Assembly (NCBI GenBank): GCA_003220675.1
Contig: QHTD01000189.1
Coordinates: forward strand, 1-34,005
Direction: 5' to 3'
Source of the DNA: Candidatus Rokuibacteriota bacterium
GTDB taxonomy: Bacteria; Methylomirabilota; Methylomirabilia; Rokubacteriales; CSP1-6
Length of the DNA stretch: 34,005 nucleotides
The notes under the pieces were generated by a model that had not been told where the DNA came from, did not search any database, and saw only the letters and a list, made by a program, of their open reading frames with translations. Positions 9,416-21,316 of the stretch are shown one piece after another. The first letter of the stretch is position 1; the number at the start of each line of letters is the position of its first letter. A program made the translations under genes and the position numbers.

Positions 9416-9772
9416 ATGGCTTCCAGCGACCCCGAGGAAACGTTCAAGGTTACGGACCGGCGTCGGCGGGTCCAGGACGACGAGCCGGCCCGGCCCGCGC
9501 CCCCGGGCGCGCCCACACCCAGCGCCCAGCGGGAGCGACCGAGGCCGGCGCGCGAGCCCGAGCGCGACTTGACGGGGCTCTTCGTGATGCTCGCGAGCTC
9601 GGCGGCGATCGCGATGGGCGACGCTGCCGACCCCGTGACGGGCGAGCGACATTACGACCTACGATCTCCAGCTCCGGTACGTCGAGGCGACGAAGCGAGC
9701 CGGATCACCACCGGGGCCGCCTCGATCGTGAGCATTCGAGTCGCACCAACTCCAACCTACCACAACAGGTAA
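9416..9772 (+). pseudogene. DUF1844-family gene, internally deleted and frameshifted
   Basis: N-terminal part (FKVTDRRRR...DLTGLFVMLASSAAIAMGDAADPVTGER) in one frame; characteristic C-terminus YDLQLRYVEATKRAGSPPG in the +1 frame, ending at TGA 9729-9731; middle segment absent. Confidence 0.7.
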
Positions 9773-9815
9773 AATCCCTTTCCTGGTTGGGTCTTGCACT
9801 CCTATCTCGGATGAA

Positions 9816-9845
9816 CTTGACAGGTCAAGACTCATCTGATATATA
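9816..9845 (+). promoter_or_regulatory. hsp20 promoter (TTGACA-N17-TATATA) with overlapping HAIR-like / inverted repeat element
   Basis: TTGACA at 9817-9822, 17 nt spacer, TATATA at 9840-9845; CTTGAC-AG-GTCAAG palindrome at 9816-9829; CTTGACA-N7-ACTCATC at 9816-9836. Confidence 0.7.
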
Positions 9846-9906
9846 AATGACTGACTCAATCAAAGCTGGCAAGGAGGCTGGCCAATCAAGGAAGGAGGAG
9901 TTGCTT

Positions 9907-10377
9907 ATGGCGATCGATCGTTGGCGTCCGTTTGCGACTTCTGTGGAGCAATGGAATCCGTTCCCCGAGATCCAGAGCGAGATGAATCGGCTGTTCGACG
10001 GCTTCTTCGCTCGTCCGAGGGCCATCGCCACGGGGACGGAGAGCCGGGCCTGGATGCCCGTCGTGGACATGTACGAGACGAAGGATGACCTCATTCTGCG
10101 CTTCGAGCTTCCAGGCGTGAGCGAGAAGGACGTGTCGCTCTCGATCACGGACGATGTGCTCACGGTGAAGGGCGAGCGATCGTTCAATCAGGAGTCGAAG
10201 GACGATCACGCGTACCGTGTCGAGCGCGCCTACGGGAAGTTCGAGCGTAGCGTCGAGCTACCGGTGCCCGTCCAGGCCGACCGTGCGAAGGCGACCTATC
10301 GCGACGGAGTGCTCGAGGTGAGGCTCCCGAAGGCCGAAGAGGCCAAGCCGAAGGAAATCAAGATCGACATTCTGTAA
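9907..10377 (+). CDS. Small heat shock protein, Hsp20/alpha-crystallin family
   Basis: Alpha-crystallin domain ([25 protein letters not shown] ... [14 protein letters not shown]); GGAGGAG RBS upstream of ATG 9907. Confidence 0.95.
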   Translation: MAIDRWRPFATSVEQWNPFPEIQSEMNRLFDGFFARPRAIATGTESRAWMPVVDMYETKDDLILRFELPGVSEKDVSLSITDDVLTVKGERSFNQESKDDHAYRVERAYGKFERSVELPVPVQADRAKATYRDGVLEVRLPKAEEAKPKEIKIDIL

Positions 10378-10391
10378 TCCGGTCCGGAAAT

Positions 10392-10424
10392 GGCGGAGCG
10401 GGCCCACCCCGGGCCCGCTCCGCC
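10392..10424 (+). terminator. Perfect 14-bp stem / 5-nt loop hairpin between hsp20 and dnaK
   Basis: GGCGGAGCGGGCCC-ACCCC-GGGCCCGCTCCGCC; not followed by a T-tract, so possibly an mRNA processing or stability element. Confidence 0.55.
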
Positions 10425-10453
10425 GAGCGTCGATACCACAGGGAGATCAGACC

Positions 10454-12370
10454 ATGGCGAAGGTAATCGGGATTGACCTCGGGACGACCAACTCGGTCGT
10501 GGCGATCGTCGAGGGCGGCAACCCCACCGTGATCGCGAACCAGGAGGGGAGCCGTCTCACGCCCTCCGTAGCAGCCTTCACGAAGGATGGCGAGATCCTC
10601 GTCGGCCAGGTCGCCAAACGGCAGGCGATCACGAACCCCGAGAACACGATCTTCTCGATCAAGCGCTTCATGGGGCGGCGATACGACGAGGTCCTCCAGG
10701 AGATCAAGCTCGTCCCGTACAAGGTCGTCAAGGCCCCGAACGGCGATGCCCGCGTCGAGATCCGCGGCAAGCAGTACTCACCGCCGGAAATCTCCGCCCT
10801 GATCCTCCGCAAGCTGAAGGAGGCGGCGGAGGCCTACCTGGGCGAGAAGGTGACCCAGGCGGTCATCACCGTGCCGGCGTACTTCAACGACAGCCAGCGG
10901 CAGGCGACCAAGGACGCCGGGAAGATCGCGGGGCTCGAGGTCCTGCGCATCATCAACGAGCCGACGGCGGCCGCGCTCGCCTACGGAATGGACAAGAAAA
11001 AGGACGAGACGATCGCCGTCTATGACCTCGGCGGCGGGACCTTCGACATCTCGATCCTCGACATCGGCGAGGGCGTCTTCGAGGTGAAGGCGACCAACGG
11101 AGACACGCACCTCGGCGGGGACGACTTCGATCAGCGCATCATCGACTGGATCGGCGAGGAGTTCAAGAAGGAGCACGGGATCGACCTCCGCAAGGACCGC
11201 ATGGCGTTGCAGCGCCTGAAGGAGGCCGCCGAGAAGGCCAAGTGCGAGCTCTCGACGACGCTGCAGACGGAGATCAACCTGCCCTTCATCACGGCCGATG
11301 CGAACGGGCCCAAGCACCTCGTGCTCACCCTCACCCGGGCGAAGCTCGAGGCCCTGGTGGCCGATCTCATTGAACGGACGATCGGGCCCTGCCGGCAGGC
11401 GATGCAGGACGCCGGCCTGACGCCGAAGGACATCCAGGAGGTCATCCTCGTCGGCGGGCAGACCCGCACGCCGAAAGTGCAGGAGGTCGTGAAGCAGTTC
11501 TTCGGCAGGGAGCCCCACAAGGGCGTGAACCCGGATGAGGTCGTCGCGGTGGGCGCCGCCGTGCAGGCGGCGGTACTCACGGGCGAGGTCAAGGACCTCC
11601 TGCTCCTCGACGTGACGCCGCTCTCGCTCGGGATCGAGACGCTCGGCGGCGTGACGACCGTGCTGATCCCGCGGAACACGACGATCCCGACGAAGAAGAG
11701 CGAGATCTTCACAACCGCCGCGGACAGCCAGACGTCGGTCGAAGTCCACGTGCTGCAGGGTGAGCGCCAGATGGCGCGCGACAACCGGACGCTCGGCCGC
11801 TTCCACCTCGTCGGCATTCCGCCGGCACCGCGCGGCGTCCCGCAGATCGAGGTGACGTTCGACATCGACGCGAACGGCATCCTGAACGTGGCGGCGCAGG
11901 ACAAGGCCACCGGCAAGCAGCAGAACATCACCATCACCGCGTCGTCGGGCCTGACGAAGGACGAGATCGGGCGGATGGTGAAGGACGCCGAGACGCATGC
12001 GGCGGAGGACACGGCACGGAAGCAGGAGATCGAGGTCCGCAACCAGACCGACTCGCTCGTGTACTCCACCGAGCGCACGCTCAACGAGCACGGCGCGAAG
12101 CTCGGGGAAGCGGACCGCAAGGCGGTCGACGAGGCCCTCGCGGAGGCGCGCGAGGCGCTGAAGAGCGAGGACGTGGAGCGGATGAAACGCGCCCAGGAGA
12201 AATTGACGCGCGCCTCCCACAAGCTTGCGGAGATCATGTACCGCGAGGCACAGGGGCCGACGCAGCAGCCCACCGGCGCGCCGGGTGGGGAGGGCCGCGC
12301 GGCGTCTGGCCCCAAGGAGGGTGAGGTGGTGGACGCGGACTTCGAGGACCTGGGCGACAAGAAGAAGTAG
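10454..12370 (+). CDS. dnaK: Molecular chaperone DnaK (Hsp70)
   Basis: Full-length, [14 protein letters not shown] start, [13 protein letters not shown]-terminal [12 protein letters not shown]. Confidence 0.98.
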   Translation: MAKVIGIDLGTTNSVVAIVEGGNPTVIANQEGSRLTPSVAAFTKDGEILVGQVAKRQAITNPENTIFSIKRFMGRRYDEVLQEIKLVPYKVVKAPNGDARVEIRGKQYSPPEISALILRKLKEAAEAYLGEKVTQAVITVPAYFNDSQRQATKDAGKIAGLEVLRIINEPTAAALAYGMDKKKDETIAVYDLGGGTFDISILDIGEGVFEVKATNGDTHLGGDDFDQRIIDWIGEEFKKEHGIDLRKDRMALQRLKEAAEKAKCELSTTLQTEINLPFITADANGPKHLVLTLTRAKLEALVADLIERTIGPCRQAMQDAGLTPKDIQEVILVGGQTRTPKVQEVVKQFFGREPHKGVNPDEVVAVGAAVQAAVLTGEVKDLLLLDVTPLSLGIETLGGVTTVLIPRNTTIPTKKSEIFTTAADSQTSVEVHVLQGERQMARDNRTLGRFHLVGIPPAPRGVPQIEVTFDIDANGILNVAAQDKATGKQQNITITASSGLTKDEIGRMVKDAETHAAEDTARKQEIEVRNQTDSLVYSTERTLNEHGAKLGEADRKAVDEALAEAREALKSEDVERMKRAQEKLTRASHKLAEIMYREAQGPTQQPTGAPGGEGRAASGPKEGEVVDADFEDLGDKKK

Positions 12371-12375
12371 CGGTC

Positions 12376-13263
12376 ATGCGGCGCGACTACTACGCCGTGC
12401 TGGGGGTCGCGTCCACGGCGGGGCTGCGCGAGGTGCGCCAAGCGTACCGACACCTCGCGCGGCAGTACTCGCCCGACGTGAACTTCTGGGACGCCCAGGC
12501 CCGAGACCTCTTCGACGAGATCGAAGAGGCGTACCGCGTGCTGAGCGATCCCGCCGCCCGCGCGATGTACGACCGGTTCGGCCACGCGCTCCGCGACGGC
12601 GAGGCGCTGGCTGCGGGCCGACGCGGTGAGGACGTGCACGCCACCGTGCAACTCGCGTTCGCGGACGTGGTGCGCGGGACGAGCCTGCGGCTCGAGGTCG
12701 CGCGGTTCTCGCCGTGCGCCGCGTGCGGCGCGACGGGCGTCGCGGGCGACGCGCGGTGCCCCGCGTGTGGCGGGCGCGGCGTGCGGCGCGCGGTCGACCC
12801 CGTGTCGGTCACGATCCCGGCCGGCGTCGACTCTGGCTCGCAGATCCGCGTGCCTGGCGAGGGGAGCGCGGGACCGTTCGGCGGCCCGCGCGGCGACTTG
12901 CTCATCAGCACGCGGGTCCAGGAGCATCCTCTCTTCGGTCGCAAGGGCGACAGCGTCCACTGTGAGGTCCCGATCAGCGTATGGGAAGCGATCCTCGGCG
13001 CGCGGATCCGGGTGCCGACGCCCCTGGGCGAGGCGGCGCTGGTGGTCCCTCCGGGGACCACGGGGGGACAGGTCTTTCGCCTCCGGGGCCAGGGGTTGCC
13101 GAAGTTGTCGGGCGAGGGGATCGGGGATCTCTACGTGACCGTGCGCGTCGAGATCCCGACCGGGCTCGACGCGCGCACGCACGATCTCGTCCGAGAGCTC
13201 GAGCGGCTGATCCCGCTCGCGCCGCGCACCGCGCTCGAGCGATATCGAGGGGGGGCGGCGTGA
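12376..13263 (+). CDS. dnaJ: DnaJ-like co-chaperone, atypical (SPD instead of HPD; single zinc-finger pair; no G/F linker)
   Basis: J-domain [44 protein letters not shown] and CPACGGRG; DnaJ C-terminal beta domains. Confidence 0.88.
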   Translation: MRRDYYAVLGVASTAGLREVRQAYRHLARQYSPDVNFWDAQARDLFDEIEEAYRVLSDPAARAMYDRFGHALRDGEALAAGRRGEDVHATVQLAFADVVRGTSLRLEVARFSPCAACGATGVAGDARCPACGGRGVRRAVDPVSVTIPAGVDSGSQIRVPGEGSAGPFGGPRGDLLISTRVQEHPLFGRKGDSVHCEVPISVWEAILGARIRVPTPLGEAALVVPPGTTGGQVFRLRGQGLPKLSGEGIGDLYVTVRVEIPTGLDARTHDLVRELERLIPLAPRTALERYRGGAA

Positions 13264-13646
13264 GCGATCGTGGCAAGCCGCTGTACATGATCGGGGTGGT
13301 CGCCCAGATGCTGAACGTCCATCCCCAGACGCTCCGGTTCTACGAGAAGAAGGGGCTCGTCCGTCCGAGCAGGACCGTGGGCCGTACCCGCATGTACTCG
13401 GCCGAGGACGTCGAGGAGCTCTCGCGCCTGCTCCGGCTGACGCGCGACCTGGGTGTGAATCTCGCCGGGGTCGAAATCATCCTAAAGATGAGGCGCCGGA
13501 TGCTCGAGATGCAGAGGCAGATCGAAGACTTGGTCGCGTACCTGCGCGAGAGCGGCGTGGAGGTGAAGGACCAGGCCGCGCGGGCGCCGCGCGAGGCGCT
13601 CGTCCGGGCCGCCTCCGGCCAGCTCAAGCCGGTCGATCTCTTCTAG
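13260..13646 (+). CDS. hspR: MerR-family heat shock regulator, HspR-like
   Basis: [70 protein letters not shown] start overlaps dnaJ stop. Confidence 0.88.
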   Translation: MSDRGKPLYMIGVVAQMLNVHPQTLRFYEKKGLVRPSRTVGRTRMYSAEDVEELSRLLRLTRDLGVNLAGVEIILKMRRRMLEMQRQIEDLVAYLRESGVEVKDQAARAPREALVRAASGQLKPVDLF

Positions 13647-13671
13647 GCATTCATTATTGGAAAGGGCGCGC

Positions 13672-16080
<2,409 letters not shown>

Positions 16081-16108
16081 ATTCGTCAGAATAGATTAAG
16101 ATAGAGAC

Positions 16109-16783
16109 GTGACCCGCATCGTCGCGATCGCCCTCTTCACGGCCGCCACCGCGGCCGCCGCGCCGGCCACCGCCGAGACGTACCGGCTGAGCACGGCAGA
16201 CGGCACTGTTCACTTCACCAACGCGCCGACCGATCCGCGCTATCAACGCATCGCGAGCTTCTCGTCGGGCACATCGGCGGGATGGCTCAGGCTGCCGGTC
16301 GGCGAGGTGAACGCGTACATTACGGAAATCAGGGGCGCCGCCGAGCGCTACGGTGTGCCCGAGCGGCTCGTGTCGGCGATCATCCGCGTCGAGTCCGCGT
16401 TCAACCCGCGAGCCGTCTCGCCGAAGGGCGCACGCGGCCTGATGCAGCTCATGCCGGAGACCGCGTCCGGCCTCGGCGTGCGGAACACGTTCGACCCGTA
16501 CGAGAACATCGACGGGGGCGTCCGGCACCTGCGCGGCCTCATCGACCGGTTCGCGAACAACCTGCCGCTGGTGCTTGCCGCGTACAATGCGGGCGAGAGA
16601 GTCGTCACGGCGTACCAGGGGATCCCGCCGTACCCGGAGACACAGGGCTACGTGCTGAGGGTCCTGCGGATCCTCGACGCGAACGCCGACCCGCGGGGCG
16701 CCGCGCCGAGCGACGTCTACCGGACGGTCGACGCCGACGGAACCATCGTCTACACGAACATCCCGCCGCGCGGCCGCCGCTAG
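16109..16783 (+). CDS. Secreted lytic murein transglycosylase (SLT domain) with DUF4124-like ends
   Basis: Signal peptide; RVESAFNPRAVSPKGARGLMQLMPETA; AAYNAGE; GTG start. Confidence 0.88.
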   Translation: MTRIVAIALFTAATAAAAPATAETYRLSTADGTVHFTNAPTDPRYQRIASFSSGTSAGWLRLPVGEVNAYITEIRGAAERYGVPERLVSAIIRVESAFNPRAVSPKGARGLMQLMPETASGLGVRNTFDPYENIDGGVRHLRGLIDRFANNLPLVLAAYNAGERVVTAYQGIPPYPETQGYVLRVLRILDANADPRGAAPSDVYRTVDADGTIVYTNIPPRGRR

Positions 16784-16815
16784 GTTTTAGGGCCTTCGAG
16801 GCCCCCTCCGATTCT

Positions 16816-17238
16816 CTAGCGGCGCCAGACGAGCTCGAGGAAGCGCTCGAGCAACCCCTCCTTCACGAATACCGCGACCGCCTCGCACGTCCCGGCCTGG
16901 TCCATACCCCAGAGCGCGGCGCGCTTCTCCTCGATCGCCATCTGCACGAAGATCTGCTGGTCGCGCGTGAAGGCGACGGGCAGCTCGTCGTAGATCTGGG
17001 CGGTGAAGGCGTTCACCGCGGGGCCGCCGACGGCGATCGCGGGGAAGAACTCACCGAGCTCCTGATTCATGAGCCAGGCGTCCGTGACGACCACGGCGGC
17101 ACGCTCCTGGGAGCCGCCCGTCCGCGCGTTCACGGCCCGCTTGAGCTCGTAGGCGATGGGTCGATCCTCCTCCTCAGGGAGGATGCCATGCCCCACCACC
17201 ACGAGCACCGTCGACTGGAGGTCGAAGTACCGCGCCAT
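16816..17238 (-). CDS. DsrE-like conserved hypothetical protein
   Basis: Small alpha/beta protein with DsrE-like arrangement; immediately abuts the isochorismatase gene (TAA ATG). Confidence 0.55.
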   Translation of the reverse strand: MARYFDLQSTVLVVVGHGILPEEEDRPIAYELKRAVNARTGGSQERAAVVVTDAWLMNQELGEFFPAIAVGGPAVNAFTAQIYDELPVAFTRDQQIFVQMAIEEKRAALWGMDQAGTCEAVAVFVKEGLLERFLELVWRR

Positions 17239-17775
17239 TTATCGGAGCAGTTTTGTGATCTCGCGAAAGGCGTCGGTGTCGGCGCGCCCGAGGAGTTGGA
17301 AGACCACGGTCTCCGTGGCCGTGACCACCGCGCCCGCCTGGCGCGCCTGAGCCAGGCCGAGCTCGAGGTTCGCGGGCGTGCGTGAGGCGACCGCGTCGGC
17401 GACGACCGACACCTGGAAGCCTTGGCGCTGCAGGTCCAGCGCCGTCAGCAGCACGCACACATGCGCCTCGATCCCGGCCAGGATCACGCGGCTCGGGTCG
17501 AGCGCGCGCAGCCGCTCGGTGAACCCCTGGGCGTCGCAGCAGGAGAAGGCGATCTTCTCGATGGGCGTGACGTCGTCGAGGAGGGCACGCAGCTCGGGCA
17601 GTGTGTGGCCGAGCCCCTTGGGGTACTGCTCGGTGACTAGCACCGGCAGACCGAGCCGACGGGCGGTGGCGCCGAGGATCTTGATGTTGCGGACCATCTC
17701 GTCGCGGCGCTCGGCGTCCATCGCATTGAAGAGGCGCTCCTGGACGTCGACGACCACGAGGACCGGCTGCGGCAT
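17239..17775 (-). CDS. Isochorismatase-family cysteine hydrolase
   Basis: VLVVVDVQERLF ... VILAGIEAHVCVLLTALDL catalytic pattern; start taken at MPQPVLV. Confidence 0.9.
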   Translation of the reverse strand: MPQPVLVVVDVQERLFNAMDAERRDEMVRNIKILGATARRLGLPVLVTEQYPKGLGHTLPELRALLDDVTPIEKIAFSCCDAQGFTERLRALDPSRVILAGIEAHVCVLLTALDLQRQGFQVSVVADAVASRTPANLELGLAQARQAGAVVTATETVVFQLLGRADTDAFREITKLLR

Positions 17776-17821
17776 GACCCCTCCCGGGGGCGAACCCTGA
17801 CGGACCGACTTGCCTATCTTC

Positions 17822-19378
17822 TCACGCGCGCCAGGCGCGGTCGAGGCCGCGGTACTGGATCGCCTCGGCGCAGTGCTCCGGCCGGATCCCATCGCTACTC
17901 GCCAAATCCGCGATCGTGAGCGCGACCTTGAGCACGCGGTCGTGGCCACGCGCCGATAACCCGAGGCGGCTCATCGCGGCGGCCAGGAGCCGCTGGGCCT
18001 CGGGCGGAGGCTGACAGTGGCGCCGGACCTGCCGCGGGGTCATCGACGCATTGACGCGGGTCCCCGACGCGCGGAAGCGCTCGCGCTGACGCTCGCGGGC
18101 GTCGGCGACCCGCTTCCGGGGGACCGCCGAGTGTTCCCCGCCGACACCGCTCTCGAGGTCGGCGGGTCCGAGCGCCGGCAGCTCGACGTGCAGGTCGATC
18201 CGGTCGAGGAGCGGACGCGAGATCCGGCCGAGATAGCGGTGTCGCTCGGCCGGGGTGCAGAGGCAGCGCTCGAGCGAGGCGCAGCCGCGGCGGCACGGGT
18301 TGGCGGCGGCAACGAGTTGGAACCGGGCGGGGAAGTCGCTCACGCCGCTCGCCCGGGCGATCGTCACGCGCCCGTCCTCAAGTGGCTGGCGCAGCGATTC
18401 GAGGATGTGCTGCTGGAATTCCGGCAGCTCGTCGAGGAAGAGCACGCCGAGGTGGGCGAGCGTCACCTCGCCCGGGTGGGGCGGGCTACCGCCGCCGATC
18501 AGGCCCGAGACCGAGATCGTGTGGTGCGGGGCGCGGAACGGCCGGAGCGTCATGAGCTCGCCGTGCCGCGGGAGGAGCCCCACGACGCTCCAGATCGCCG
18601 ACACCTCGAGAACCTCGTCGCTCGAGAGGGGCGGCAGGATCGCCGCGAGCCGACGCGCGAGCATCGTCTTGCCAGTCCCAGGCGAACCAACCAGCAACAC
18701 GTTATGGCCTCCGGCCGCCGCGATTTCGAGCGCACGCTTGGCGTGCGCCTGGCCCCGGACGTCGGCGAGGTCGAGGTCGTCCGCCGCGGCTGCTCGTACG
18801 GGGCGCGCGAGCGGCACCGCCATGGCGGGACAGTCGCCGTTCAACAGGCCGACCGCGTCGGAGAGCGTCGGCGCGGCGAGCACGTGGAGGCGGTCGACGG
18901 CAAGCGCCTCGGCGGCGTTCTCCACGGGCACCACGAGCGTGTCGATCCCCTGGCGCCGGCAGGCCAGCCCGACCGCGAGCGTGCCACGGACCGGCTGGAT
19001 CTGGCCGTCGAGCGCGAGCTCGCCGACGACGGCGTACGGTCCGACGACGCTATTCTTCACGACGCCCGTGGCGGTGAGGATGCCGAGGGCGATCGGCAGG
19101 TCGAACGACGCGCCCTCCTTCCGGATGTCGGCGGGCGCCAGGTTCACGGTGATCCGGTCCAAGGGGAAGGCGAAGCCGGCGTTGCGGATCGCGGTGCGCA
19201 CGCGCTCGCGGCTCTCGCGCACGGCGGAGTCCGGCAGGCCCACCGTGGTGAAGGCCGGCAGGCCGCTCGTGACGTCGACCTCGACGCGGACGAGCGCAGC
19301 CTCCACTCCCACAAGCGCAGCCGAGAGCACACGGGCCAGCACGGCGTCGATCGTGGTCGCGCGCCGGAATGCCGTCAA
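17822..19378 (-). CDS. YifB/ComM family Mg-chelatase-like AAA ATPase
   Basis: VEVDVTSGLPAFTTVGLPDSAVRESRERVR; GSPGTGKTMLARRLAAILPPL; C-terminal Mg chelatase-related domain. Confidence 0.95.
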   Translation of the reverse strand: MTAFRRATTIDAVLARVLSAALVGVEAALVRVEVDVTSGLPAFTTVGLPDSAVRESRERVRTAIRNAGFAFPLDRITVNLAPADIRKEGASFDLPIALGILTATGVVKNSVVGPYAVVGELALDGQIQPVRGTLAVGLACRRQGIDTLVVPVENAAEALAVDRLHVLAAPTLSDAVGLLNGDCPAMAVPLARPVRAAAADDLDLADVRGQAHAKRALEIAAAGGHNVLLVGSPGTGKTMLARRLAAILPPLSSDEVLEVSAIWSVVGLLPRHGELMTLRPFRAPHHTISVSGLIGGGSPPHPGEVTLAHLGVLFLDELPEFQQHILESLRQPLEDGRVTIARASGVSDFPARFQLVAAANPCRRGCASLERCLCTPAERHRYLGRISRPLLDRIDLHVELPALGPADLESGVGGEHSAVPRKRVADARERQRERFRASGTRVNASMTPRQVRRHCQPPPEAQRLLAAAMSRLGLSARGHDRVLKVALTIADLASSDGIRPEHCAEAIQYRGLDRAWRA

Positions 19379-19461
19379 TGTCCGGAATCCACGACGTCAC
19401 GGAAGCGATACGTCGCCGTCAACCCGGGGTTCGACCCTTCAGTCCTCTTCCCGTCGTGGCG

Positions 19462-20370
19462 CTAGAGCCCTCGGCTGACTGACACGACCAGGTCGCGCAG
19501 CCAGCGGTGAGCTGGGTACGCATCGAGCCTTCGGTGCCACAGTAACAACGTACGCACCGACGGCGACGTGAACGGCAGCTCACGGAGCTGTAGGGCGGCT
19601 CCCCGAACCAGCGCTTCTGCGACCCGCCGGCTCAGCGTGGCCACCATGTCCGACTTGGCGAGAACGGGCCCGGCCGAGAGATAGGGCAGGCGCAGGGCGA
19701 TTCGCCGCTTCGTCCCCCGGGTGGCGAGCGACCGGTCGATGAATCCGGTGTCATCTCCGCTCGACGAAATGGCGACGTGCCTGAGCGCGCCAAACGCGGC
19801 CGCCGAGAGCGTTCCGCGGCCGGCAGGGTGGTCCCGTCGCATGACCGCGACGAATTGGTCCTCCAGCAGTGCGGCCCTCCCAAACCGTTCGCCGACGTTG
19901 TCGAACGTGCCGATCGCGATGTCGAGCTCGCCGTTGTCGAGAAGATCGAAGACGTCGAGGGTCCCGCTCGGCCGAAGATCGAGCTGTACGAGCGGCGCCG
20001 CCGCGGAGACGGCGGCCACGAGCGGCGCCGCCAGGACGATCGCGGCGTAGTTGTTGATGGCGATCGAGAAACGTCGGTTGGCCTGCGCCGGCACGAACGC
20101 CTCCGGCTCGAGTGCCCGCTGCATGTCCGCGAGCGCCTGGCGCAGCGGGAGCGCCAACTGCTCTGCGCGCGGCGTCGGCACCATGCCTTTGGGGGTGCGA
20201 ATGAACAGCTGATCCTCCATCAGGGATCGCAAGCGGTTGAGCGCATGGCTCAGTGCCGGCTGGCTCATCCCGAGCCGTTTCCCCGCACGCGTCACGCTCC
20301 GCTCGTGCATCAAGCCGTCGAACACGACGAGCAGGTTCAGATCAAAGGCCCGCCAATTCATCTTAGACAT
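19462..20370 (-). CDS. LysR-family transcriptional regulator
   Basis: MNWRAFDLNLLVVFDGLMHERSVTRAGKRLGMSQPALSHALNRLR HTH and substrate-binding domain. Confidence 0.93.
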   Translation of the reverse strand: MSKMNWRAFDLNLLVVFDGLMHERSVTRAGKRLGMSQPALSHALNRLRSLMEDQLFIRTPKGMVPTPRAEQLALPLRQALADMQRALEPEAFVPAQANRRFSIAINNYAAIVLAAPLVAAVSAAAPLVQLDLRPSGTLDVFDLLDNGELDIAIGTFDNVGERFGRAALLEDQFVAVMRRDHPAGRGTLSAAAFGALRHVAISSSGDDTGFIDRSLATRGTKRRIALRLPYLSAGPVLAKSDMVATLSRRVAEALVRGAALQLRELPFTSPSVRTLLLWHRRLDAYPAHRWLRDLVVSVSRGL

Positions 20371-20384
20371 CTCCACGTGCTGAG

Positions 20385-20401
20385 AATGCATTTGCTGCAT
20401 T
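20385..20401. promoter_or_regulatory. Candidate LysR operator (T-N11-A palindrome)
   Basis: AATGCA-TTTGC-TGCATT in the intergenic space between divergent LysR and membrane-protein genes. Confidence 0.5.
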
Positions 20402-20459
20402 GTAGCGCGAAGCGTAGCGTCGCGGGTGTGAGCAGATGACCGATGGGTGGAGGAAGGCA

Positions 20460-21212
20460 ATGATCAACTGGATTCACGCGGGTCCCTCGGTGACCGCGGC
20501 GTTCCTGGGATCACTGGTCGAGTGCGTGGAGGCGGTGACGATCGTTCTTGCCGTCGGCACGGTGCGCGGCTGGCGCTCGGCGCTCCTCGGCACGGCGGGC
20601 GGACTCGGGGTCCTCAGCGCGCTCGTGGTCATTCTCGGCCCGGCGCTCGGGGCCATTCCGCTCACCGTCCTTCAACTGGTCATCGGGGTTCTGCTCCTGC
20701 TGTTCGGTCTGAGCTGGCTGCGGAAGGCCGTGCTGCGGGCGGCGGGCGTCATGGCGCTGCACGATGAGGGCAGAGCGTTTGCGAGCACGACCGCGGCGCT
20801 GGGCAAGACCGCCGCCGCGGCGTCGCGCCGCTGGGACACCGTCGCAATCATCACGACCTTCAAGGCCGTGGTCCTCGAGGGCATCGAAGTCGTCTTCATC
20901 GTGCTCTCGGTGGGAGCGGCCCGTCACATGATCATCCCCGCGAGCCTGGGCGCCGCAGGGGCCGGCGTCACCGTTGCGCTGGCCGCGCTGGTGCTCCGCC
21001 GGCCGCTGGCCAGCGTCCCGGAGAACGCGCTGAAGTTTGCTGTCGGCGTTCTGCTCGGAAGCTTCGGCGCGTTCTGGATCGGCGAGGGGTTGGGGGTTCA
21101 CTGGCCCGGCGCAGACCTCTCGATCCTTGGCCTTGCGGGCGGATTCCTCATCCTGTCCCTGCTGACGGTCGTGGCCCTGCGTCCGGAGAACATTCAGCGA
21201 GGTGCGGCATGA
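20460..21212 (+). CDS. COG4280-type integral membrane protein (possible transporter)
   Basis: Two related halves, LVECVEAVTIVLAVG and VLEGIEVVFIVLSVG; multiple TM segments; GGAGGAAGG RBS before ATG 20460. Confidence 0.8.
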   Translation: MINWIHAGPSVTAAFLGSLVECVEAVTIVLAVGTVRGWRSALLGTAGGLGVLSALVVILGPALGAIPLTVLQLVIGVLLLLFGLSWLRKAVLRAAGVMALHDEGRAFASTTAALGKTAAAASRRWDTVAIITTFKAVVLEGIEVVFIVLSVGAARHMIIPASLGAAGAGVTVALAALVLRRPLASVPENALKFAVGVLLGSFGAFWIGEGLGVHWPGADLSILGLAGGFLILSLLTVVALRPENIQRGAA

Positions 21213-21316
21213 GCGCGCTGGCGACCGTCGATGCCAGCGACGAACTGCGAGTGGCGCTGGAACGCCCGCTGAGTGGTGGCGTCTATGTCCTGTATCGGCC
21301 GAGTGAGGTCCGGTGA
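21209..21316 (+). CDS. Small ORF (35 aa) translationally coupled to the upstream membrane protein
   Basis: ATGA overlap; MSALATVDASDELRVALERPLSGGVYVLYRPSEVR. Confidence 0.3.
   Translation: MSALATVDASDELRVALERPLSGGVYVLYRPSEVR

Noticed and set aside
9732-9765. TTCGAGTC...ACC sequence resembling a tRNA T-arm/3' end after the DUF1844 remnant
   Set aside because: No complementary T-stem, acceptor or anticodon arm could be assembled.
11131-13182. 683-aa minus-strand ORF antisense to dnaK/dnaJ
   Set aside because: Shadow ORF; dnaK and the J-protein are unequivocal on the plus strand.
19425-19445. GGGTTCGACCC-like T-loop sequence
   Set aside because: No cloverleaf on either strand; likely chance match.
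18017-19465. 482-aa and 407-aa plus-strand ORFs antisense to the YifB/ComM gene
   Set aside because: Shadow ORFs; composition typical of antisense translation in GC-rich DNA.
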